Assembly: GCA_963772335.1 (NCBI GenBank) | Contig: CAVYXF010000016.1 | Span: 1-42,001 of the forward strand | Length of the DNA: 42,001 nt | Reading direction: 5' to 3' | Origin: CAVYXF01 sp963772335 | GTDB lineage: Bacteria; Pseudomonadota; Alphaproteobacteria; Rhizobiales; Rhodomicrobiaceae | Shown: positions 36,210 through 42,001 of the stretch, piece by piece | How positions within the stretch are numbered: the stretch's first letter is position 1 | Layout of the letters: each line of letters starts with the position of its first letter | Made by a program: the position numbers and the translations under genes | The notes under the pieces: model-generated | What the model was told of the DNA's origin: nothing | The model's database searches: none | Seen by the model: only the letters and a program-made list of their open reading frames with translations

Positions 36210-36293
36210 CTAGAGACGATCGCAGGCGTAGGTATAGGCCACGGCCAGGACGAAGAAGCCGAGGCCGACGGCCAGGAGGATGAGGTCCAGCAT
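36210..36293 (-). CDS. 27-aa membrane microprotein upstream of kdpF
   Basis: The frame encodes MLDLILLAVGLGFFVLAVAY and ends TYACDRL, one hydrophobic helix with a short polar tail containing Cys. GGAG lies 7 bases before its ATG. Its stop is 10 bases before the kdpF start, so it is the first gene of the kdp transcript. Similar short peptides with a CDRL ending are found at this place in other proteobacterial kdp loci, from memory. It may be a second small subunit or regulator of the pump. Function unknown. Confidence 0.68.
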   Translation of the reverse strand: MLDLILLAVGLGFFVLAVAYTYACDRL

Positions 36294-36729
36294 TGGATGC
36301 TCCATGCGTTGCTCAGGGCGCCAAAAAAGATGCGCGGGTTGCGGCGTAGCTTGATGCGCGTCAACAGACGCAAAGTACCGCCCTGCGCAGCGATACTTCT
36401 CACCGACCGCATAGCTTTTCGAGAGGAGAAGCGGCGCTAATTTATAGGATTCTCATATAGGTGGCCGGCTCCTGCCTGGCGCATCGCATTCAAAATTCCC
36501 AAGAGCGTTATCGGGGGTAGCCGCACGCCGGCCGCACCTAGGCGAGGTTCTCATCTTCGGAGCCGAATGCCCGCTTTGTGCCCGATGCCGAAGTAGTAAA
36601 GCAAGCCTATGTCGGGAATCACCGCGACTCTGCCGGTTGGCCGGAAGTTTTCAAGTGGCTAGATCCAGTAGCCTTGAACAGATATCGACGTCGCTTACTT
36701 CAAATAGCCGGCCTTTCTGGGAGCTAATA
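36294..36729. other. kdp upstream region and junction to IS630
   Basis: No gene is seen in these 436 bases. An AT-rich core at 36439-36460 (TTTATAGGATTCTCATATAG on the plus strand) is the best candidate for the kdp promoter and KdpE site, read on the minus strand. It is 146-167 bp before the 27-aa ORF. Confidence 0.4.
36439..36460 (-). promoter_or_regulatory. possible kdp promoter/KdpE site
   Basis: The segment is a short AT-rich island in GC-rich DNA with CTATAAATTA on the minus strand as a possible -10 or KdpE-box half. KdpE boxes in enterobacteria are T/A-rich repeats, which is the only basis. Weak evidence. Confidence 0.3.
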
Positions 36730-37889
36730 CCAACGCTCGTTGAGCGTGACTCATTTGCAGGATTCCCCCTTGCCGCGAATTGTGATTCACCATGGAAAAC
36801 GGGGGAGGTTTTCCATGGGCGCTGCGATCCGGCTTCGTTCGGACTATTCGGGGGATGATCTGCGCCGGCTTGCAAAGGCGAGCCGCGAGGGAGCGCAGAC
36901 ACGGCGGTTGCTGGCATTGGCAGCGATTTACGACGGCGCCAGTCGCAGCATGGCGGCAAAGATTGGCGGCGTGGGCCTGCAAATCATTCGGGATTGGGTT
37001 GTACGCTTCAATGAGCGTGGCCCTGACGGGTTGCTGGACCGCAAGGCTCCCGGCAAGACGCCGCTGCTGACCGATGCGTGGCGCGCTGCCTTGAGCCGGA
37101 TCGTCGAGGAAGGACCGAAACCTTATCTGGATGGCGTCGTGCGCTGGCGGCTGCTCGATCTGGCGCAATGGCTGTGGGAAGAATTTGGGGTATCGGTGAG
37201 CCGGCAGACGCTCGGGCGGGAATTGCGTGCGATGGGCTTCCGTAAACTGTCGGCCCGCCCACGCCATTATGCGCAGAATGCTGAAGCCATTGAGGAATTC
37301 AAAAAAACTTCCCCGCCGAGCTGGCGGCGGTCCGGGACAAGATTGGGACAGATGTCGAAATAGAAATCTGGTTCCAGGACGAAGCCCGGATCGGGCAGAA
37401 GAACAAGATAACCCGCCGCTGGGCGCGGCGTGGAACCCGGCCCCGTGCGCCGCAGGATCAGCGCACGAAGTGGGCTTACATTTTCGGCGCCATCTGCCCG
37501 GCGAAAGGCAAAGGCGCCGGCCTCGTCATGCCCTGGTGCGACACGCCCGCCATGCAGGCGCATCTGCACGAGATCAGCGCCGCGGTGGACCCCGGCGCGC
37601 ATGCGGTCATTATGCTCGACCAGGCCGGATGGCATATGTCGGCCAGGCTCGAAGTGCCCCGCAACATTACCCTTCTGCCGCTGCCACCCCGTTCGCCGGA
37701 ATTGAACCCGCAAGAAAATGTCTGGCAGTTCCTGCGGGACAACTGGCTCTCCAACCGAATCTTCAGCTCCTACGACGACATCGTCGCCCATGGCTGCCAG
37801 GCGTGGAACAGGCTGACCAGCCAGCCCTGGCGCATCATGTCCATCGGCCTTCGCGACTGGGCTCATGGGTTCTAATCAATGAGCATTGG
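36730..37889 (+). mobile_element. IS630 family insertion sequence
   Basis: The ends show inverted repeats CCAACGCTCGTTGA at 36730 and CCAATGCTCATTGA read on the minus strand from 37889, with two mismatches. TA flanks each side (36728-36729 and 37890-37891), the target duplication of this family. The element is about 1160 bp and holds one frameshifted transposase gene. An IS5-type element lies only six bases beyond its right end. Confidence 0.85.
36815..37875 (+). CDS. IS630 transposase made by -1 frameshift
   Basis: The first frame (36815-37363) encodes MGAAIRLRSDYSGDDLRRLA with helix-turn-helix regions. At AAAAAAA (37301-37307, after GAATTC) the second frame, one base back, continues FPAELAAVRDKIG, then WFQDEARIGQ, AVIMLDQAGWH and LPPRSPELNPQENVW to 37875. 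These supply the DDE triad. The A7 run at the switch is a classic slippery site, so the frameshift is probably programmed. The ATG has GGGGGAGG about 6 bases upstream, and the first ATG at 36740 is outside a good context. Confidence 0.88.
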
Positions 37890-37895
37890 TATAAG

Positions 37896-39028
37896 GAGAC
37901 CTGTGCGCGGGTAGTTCTGGACGAGGCAGTTTGTTTTTGATTCCCTCGATTCGCTGAATGGATCGAGGTGCAAGATGGGTCGTCGTCGGATTGGCCAGGA
38001 AACACTAGGGTTTGTTACCGAGCGCGGCGGACGACATAGCTGTCTTGACGATCTGGTGACGCTGATCGACTGGGTTCCGGTTGAGAGGCGGCTTGGCGTG
38101 ATCCCTTGCGCCGCAAAGGGCGAGCCGTCTTGGCCGCCGCTGGTTCTGTTCAAGGCGATGCTCATTGCCGTCTGGCACGACCTCTCCGATGTCAAGCTTG
38201 CCGAAGCCCTGGATGACCGGGCGTCGTTTCGGCGGTTCTGCGGGTTTTCGGCTTCGGAGCCGACGCCGGAGCGTACGGCCTTCGTGCGCTTCCGGAAGAC
38301 GCTTATTGCGCATGGGCTGGACAAATCTCTGTTCGAGGAGGTCACCGGCCAGCTCAAAGCCAAGGCGGTTCGGGTCAAGACCGGCACGCTTGTCGATGCC
38401 ACGATCATCGCATCCGCCAGCGAAAATGACGGCGATGCGCATTGGGTCAAGCACAAGGGCAAACCAGCGGTTCACGGCTTCAAAGCCCATGTCGGCGCCG
38501 ATGCCGAGACTGGCCTGGTGGAGGAGGTCGCCGTCACGCCCGCCAATGTCAATGATGGCAAGGCCGGTCCGGATGTGCTGCCGGACGATCCCGGCGAGGT
38601 GTTTGCTGACAGCGCCTATCGGGGCCATCATTTCGGTGACGCCGTCCGCGCCAAAGGCGGCACGCCGCGCGTCGTGGCGACGGGCATGTGGGGACACGGC
38701 GCGACCGAAGCCCTGGCCCGCCTCGAGGCCTGGAACCGGCCCATCCATCGCATACGAGGCCGGATCGAGAAAATCTTCGGCACATGGAAGCGAAGCTATG
38801 GCCTTCGTCGCATGCGATGGTCAGGACTGGCAAAGGCCGCCGTTCAGGTCCGTCTCACCGCCATCGCCTATAACCTCAAACGTGGTCTGGCGATCGCCGC
38901 GGTTCGATAATCACGGCAACGCGGAACGGCTTGGGGCTGCCATGCAGCCATATCCTGCTAAACCGCAGGAGCCCACGAAACTGAATTAGATGCACATCAG
39001 AAGCCCGCGCGAACCGCGCACAGGTCTC
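37896..39028 (+). mobile_element. IS5 family insertion sequence
   Basis: Inverted repeats GAGACCTGTGCGCGG at 37896-37910 and CCGCGCACAGGTCTC at 39014-39028 bound a 1133-bp element. The bases ATAAG occur at 37891-37895 and 39029-39033 as a likely 5-bp target duplication. It lies immediately right of the IS630 element, so it inserted into or beside its flank after it. Confidence 0.87.
37975..38910 (+). CDS. IS5 family transposase (DDE)
   Basis: The 311-aa transposase has an N-terminal helical domain (SWPPLVLFKAMLIAVWHDLSD), LVDATIIASASENDGDAHWV with the first Asp, VFADSAYRGHHF with the second, and RGRIEKIFGTWKRSYGLRRMRW with the Glu. GAGGTG lies about 7 bases before its ATG. It is intact. Confidence 0.93.
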   Translation: MGRRRIGQETLGFVTERGGRHSCLDDLVTLIDWVPVERRLGVIPCAAKGEPSWPPLVLFKAMLIAVWHDLSDVKLAEALDDRASFRRFCGFSASEPTPERTAFVRFRKTLIAHGLDKSLFEEVTGQLKAKAVRVKTGTLVDATIIASASENDGDAHWVKHKGKPAVHGFKAHVGADAETGLVEEVAVTPANVNDGKAGPDVLPDDPGEVFADSAYRGHHFGDAVRAKGGTPRVVATGMWGHGATEALARLEAWNRPIHRIRGRIEKIFGTWKRSYGLRRMRWSGLAKAAVQVRLTAIAYNLKRGLAIAAVR

Positions 39029-39164
39029 ATAAGACCTCCAGCGAGTGCTTTGCGCCCCACCTGCGATGCTCGCGCTTCCATGTCTGTGGACGGGACCAGC
39101 GACGACGTTGACGGGGATCGCATTGAATGATGCCGTCGCCAAGCAACGGGGGTGGGATTCGGGC

Positions 39165-39602
39165 ATGGGTATCGAAGAGCAGCTTCGCGATAAGCTTGAG
39201 AAGGTGGAAGCGCTCTATTTCGGCGCGGGCACTGCCGGCGAGAAGAATGCCGCCGAGGCAGCAATCGAGCGTCTTCGGGCGAGGCTGGCGGAGATCAGCC
39301 GGCGGGATCCGCCCGTCGAGATGCAGTTCTCCATGCCCGATCTCTGGGCCGTCCGGCTGTTCGTCGCACTATGCCGCCGTTACGGAATCCGCCCCTACCG
39401 CTATCCCCGGCAGAGGCGGACGACGGTTATGGTGCGCGCGCCGCGCGTGTTCTTCAATAAGGTGGTCTGGCGCCAGTTCTCCGACATGCATACCGATCTG
39501 TGGCTGCACTTCGAGGAGACGACGGATCAGCTGATCCGCAAGGCGGTGCATTCCGACACCTCGGATGCTGAAACCGTCTCCGCGCAGATCGGGACCGCAT
39601 AA
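39165..39602 (+). CDS. conserved hypothetical protein beside a recombinase
   Basis: The 145-aa product begins MGIEEQLRDKLEKVEALYFG, with a short coiled coil to about residue 45, and then RRDPPVEMQFSMPDLWAVRL and RPYRYPRQRRTTVMVRAPR. It is basic in the middle and has no signal or membrane helix. I remember similar proteins next to short tyrosine recombinases in alphaproteobacteria but no function. The frame is open upstream to 39045, beginning just after the IS5 end; the ATG at 39165 gives the typical N-terminus. It has a weak ribosome binding site. Confidence 0.68.
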   Translation: MGIEEQLRDKLEKVEALYFGAGTAGEKNAAEAAIERLRARLAEISRRDPPVEMQFSMPDLWAVRLFVALCRRYGIRPYRYPRQRRTTVMVRAPRVFFNKVVWRQFSDMHTDLWLHFEETTDQLIRKAVHSDTSDAETVSAQIGTA

Positions 39603-39746
39603 AGCTCTTGCACGGCAGTCACTGCGGCGGCTTGGTCCTGAACGCCATCATTCGCATGGCGGCCGCGTTCAGGAGCCAGCCTCTCGATCGAGCGAACGGA
39701 GCGCCAATCCGTCATTCTGAACTCTCCCCTGTTTTGGAGAGAAGCC

Positions 39747-40383
39747 ATGACGACGACCGTCACCTCATCCACATCCTCGCGACGCCGCACGCCTTGGAAC
39801 AAAGGCAAGCTGATCGGCGCCAAGCCGCCGCTGCGGCTGAAACACGTCTGGGCCATCCGCAGCACATTGCAGCTGTCCGGCCGCATCCGCGATCTGGTGC
39901 TGTTCAACCTCGGCATCGCTAGCCAAGCTGCGCGGCTGCGATCTGGTCAGCCTGCGGGTCGCCGACGTCGCGCCGCAGGGCCTTGCCATTGCCCGCACGA
40001 CCGTGCGCCAGAAGAAAACCGGCCGCCCGGTGATGTTCGAGCTGACCGAGCACACGCGTGAGTCAATCGATGCCTATCTCAGGGCAAAGGGCCGGCATGC
40101 TTCGGGATATTTGTTTCCCGGCCGCGGCGGGACTGAGCCGCATATGAGCACCCGCCAATATGCGCGGCTGCTGGATAGCTGGTTACAGCAGATCGGCCTC
40201 GATCCCAGCCTCTACGGCACACACTCGCTGCGCCGAACCAAGGCGACGCTGATCTACAAGCAAACCGGAAATCTTAGGGCGGTCTAGTTTCTGCTTGGAC
40301 ACACCAAAATCGAGAGCACCGTGCGCTATCTGGGCGTCGAGGTGAACGACGCCCTCGAAATCGCCGAGCAGACCGACGTCTGA
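39747..40383 (+). pseudogene. short tyrosine recombinase, frameshifted with internal stop
   Basis: The gene begins MTTTVTSSTSSRRRTPWNKG and would encode about 211 aa. After LVLFNLGI the frame is lost: an extra C (GCTAGCCAAG for GCTAGCAAG, near 39922) shifts it, and the right continuation SKLRGCDLVSLRVADVAP is in the next frame. That frame runs through TRESIDAYLRA and GTHSLRRTKATLIYKQTGN. At 40285-40287 a TAG replaces the expected CAG (Gln), followed by FLLGHTKIESTVRYLGVE. The tetrad residues are still readable. It is dead by at least two changes. Confidence 0.85.
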
Positions 40384-40391
40384 TGAGGAGA

Positions 40392-40413
40392 GGCAGAGCG
40401 GTCAGGCTCTGCC
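40392..40413 (+). terminator. hairpin after recombinase remnant
   Basis: GGCAGAGC at 40392-40399 pairs with GCTCTGCC at 40406-40413 over a six-base loop. A short TTG..TTTG follows. It is 9 bases after the recombinase stop. Confidence 0.55.
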
Positions 40414-40981
40414 TTGCATTTGAGCCGCAAACTTGCCGTCCGCGGCCCGATCCGGTGTGGCCTGTCCGCTCCCGAAGCCGGCCGCGGCAAGCTTGTGCTC
40501 GACGACGTAGAACTGACGCTGAGCTGTCGGTCGCCGGCGTCACGAACCTTCCGCAACCGACAAAATGCGGTCCAAGGCCCGACGTGCTCCGGTCTTCGCC
40601 GCCTTCGCGTCGATCGGCTCCTTCGCGGTGAAAGCCGACGCCAGAGAGTATGCGTAATGCCGTCTGGAGGCCAGCACGGCCTTCGCGGATTGACAATCCC
40701 CAGAGCGGCATTCAGCATTGAAGTCGAACTCCGGGTAAGCGGACGCAAACAGGCATATGCCCTTAACAATCCTTGATCTGTCCGGGGGCAGAAGTGCTGC
40801 ATCTCAGCAGGAAATGCCCGATCGACAGCCTTCGCCCAAGCTTTGACGAGATTTTTAGCGCTACGACCTTCGTTGGCGAAATTTCCGATGAACGCGTGCC
40901 GATGTTCAGTGGCAAATCAATTCGCATCTGTCACATCTCCCGCGATCTGATCCAAGCGCCGATAGAAGACAAGGAAAGCCC
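40414..40981. other. gene-poor stretch with a possible remnant
   Basis: Several overlapping frames are open, but only one minus-strand frame (40540-40770) looks protein-like. A plus-strand frame of 70 codons (40773-40985) overlaps the next start as ATGA but has no ribosome binding site or known features. Confidence 0.4.
40540..40770 (-). pseudogene. possible gene remnant without a start
   Basis: The frame reads GICLFASAYPEFDFNAECR, then HYAYSLASAFTAKEPIDA and RALDRILSVAEGS before its stop. There is no good start codon upstream. I do not recognise it. The composition looks more like protein than the opposing frames do. Confidence 0.3.
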
Positions 40982-42001
40982 ATGAATTATCTCCGCTATT
41001 TCGGCTCCGACCGCCCGGCGGTCGAGACTTGCATCGTGGGGACCGGCGGGTTTGGCCGCAGCTTTCTCGCGCAGGGTCTGCGCGTGCCGATGATGCGCGC
41101 GCGGGTCAGCGTCGACCGGGATGCGGAAACGGCAGCCGAAGCACTGCGCGCGGTTGGGGTCAAGCCGCACCGCATCCGGATTTGCGAGACGGCGCAGCAG
41201 GCCGCAGCGGCCTGGGCGGCGGGTGATTATATTGCGGCGGAGGATCTTGCCGCCGTCATTGAGTTGCCGTTCGAGGTGGTCGTCGAAGCGACCGGCAACC
41301 CGGAGGCAGGGGCGCGCCATTGCCGGCTGGCGATCGAGGCCGGACGGCATGTCGCTCTCGTGTCGAAGGAGGTCGACAGCGTCATCGGTCCGGGCCTCGG
41401 TCATATCGCGCGCGAGCGCGGGCGGGTGGTCACGCCGGTCGATGGCGATCAGCCGTCCCTGCTGATTGGCTTGATCACCTGGGCCGAAGTTCTGGGCTTC
41501 GACATCATCGCAGCCGGGAAGTCGAGCGAATACGATTTCGTGTACGATGCCGGCACAGGCAGGCTCACCAGCAATGAGCGCAGCATTGACGCACCCGGCT
41601 TCGGCGCAGTCTGGGGTGCTGCCGGCCGGGCTCCGTCCGAGCTTGGCAAGGCACGGGCTCAGGCCGCCGCCGCCCTGCCGCAGCGCGCGGTGCCCGATCT
41701 GTGCGAGCTGCAAATCGTCATCAACGCAACCGGCATCATCCCCGACCGCCCGGACCTGCACGCCCCGATCGCGCGCATTCCGGAGGTGCCGGACTTCCTC
41801 GCCACAACGTCGGACGGCGGGCTCTTTTCAGGCGAGCGCCGGGCCGATGTGTTCCACTGCCTGCGCGGGCCGGGCGAGGTGAGCTTTGCCGGTGGCGTGT
41901 TCGTCATCGTGCGCTGCGACGACCCGGCGAGCTGGCAAATGCTAGCCGAGAAAGGGCATATCGTCAGCCGGAACCGGAAGACGGCGATGCTGTATCTGCC
42001 G
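40982..42001 (+). CDS. homoserine-dehydrogenase-like NAD(P)-binding protein, partial
   Basis: The frame runs open from ATG 40982 past the window end, at least 340 codons. The N-terminus has a Rossmann signature VETCIVGTGGFGRSF, then FEVVVEATGNPEAGARHC and HVALVSKEVDSVIGPGL. The next part, VVTPVDGDQPSLLIGLITWAEVLGF, resembles the homoserine dehydrogenase-like family whose members end in an SAF domain. The reaction and substrate are not clear; it is probably an oxidoreductase of sugar-acid or polyol metabolism. An AAGGA lies about 7 bases before the start. The C-terminus is beyond the edge. Confidence 0.8.
   Translation, partial: MNYLRYFGSDRPAVETCIVGTGGFGRSFLAQGLRVPMMRARVSVDRDAETAAEALRAVGVKPHRIRICETAQQAAAAWAAGDYIAAEDLAAVIELPFEVVVEATGNPEAGARHCRLAIEAGRHVALVSKEVDSVIGPGLGHIARERGRVVTPVDGDQPSLLIGLITWAEVLGFDIIAAGKSSEYDFVYDAGTGRLTSNERSIDAPGFGAVWGAAGRAPSELGKARAQAAAALPQRAVPDLCELQIVINATGIIPDRPDLHAPIARIPEVPDFLATTSDGGLFSGERRADVFHCLRGPGEVSFAGGVFVIVRCDDPASWQMLAEKGHIVSRNRKTAMLYLP

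Noticed and set aside
1..42001. CRISPR arrays, rRNA and tRNA genes
   Set aside because: No regularly spaced repeats of CRISPR length and no rRNA or tRNA-like segments were recognised by eye.

Overview
The window is about 42 kb of high-GC DNA. It reads as an alphaproteobacterial accessory region, probably from a sphingomonad or rhizobial relative. This is judged from protein style, the kdpFABCDE order, the periplasmic PaoABC-type oxidoreductase remnants, and the IS630, IS5 and IS1111 elements. No rRNA, tRNA or CRISPR array was seen, so the assignment is an inference.

Layout. 0.45-5.6 kb: an RND efflux pair (adaptor and inner-membrane pump) with a small six-helix membrane protein, behind a striking operator-like repeat. 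6.0-7.8 kb: two coiled-coil proteins on the minus strand, one (DUF1269-like) with a single-base frameshift near its start. 8.0-8.6 kb: a UreH/NiCoT-like membrane transporter. 8.9-15.5 kb: a tight six-gene minus-strand operon made of an unknown lead protein, a DyP-type peroxidase, a DUF4331 protein, an SDR dehydrogenase, a TPR protein and a type II NADH dehydrogenase-like flavoprotein. 15.7-18.1 kb: a frameshifted TolB/FlgO-TPR regulator-like gene and a divergent degenerate receiver-domain protein. 18.3-28.1 kb: an accessory block bounded by two nearly identical 163/164-bp direct repeats. It holds a Met/Gly-rich cupredoxin, a broken microprotein, DUF302, an IS1111-type element inserted in a SIR2-like gene, a RadC scrap, a tyrosine integrase, a decayed paoABC locus and a hydrolase remnant. 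28.2-36.3 kb: kdpE, kdpD (frameshifted), kdpC, kdpB, kdpA, kdpF and an extra 27-aa membrane ORF. 36.7-39.0 kb: an IS630-type element abutted by an IS5-type element. 39.2-40.4 kb: a conserved hypothetical gene and a dead short tyrosine recombinase. 41.0 kb to the edge: a homoserine-dehydrogenase-like NAD-binding protein, cut by the window end.

The most interesting signal is regulatory. The efflux operon and the peroxidase operon share a 16-base block containing a perfect 14-bp palindrome (CCGTAAGCTTACGG). In both, further TTACG half-sites follow about 10 bp apart, and the block lies 149 or 150 bp before the first start codon. A third intergenic pair of CTTACGG half-sites, 10 bp apart, lies between the regulator-like gene and the receiver gene. 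This suggests one local regulon linking efflux, a DyP/DUF4331 redox operon and its own regulators.

Many genes carry single-base or few-base indels: DUF1269, the TolB-like gene, the microprotein, paoA, paoB, kdpD and the short recombinase. Some are probably true decay (paoC truncation, recombinase nonsense codon). Others, notably kdpD in an otherwise intact operon, could be sequencing errors.
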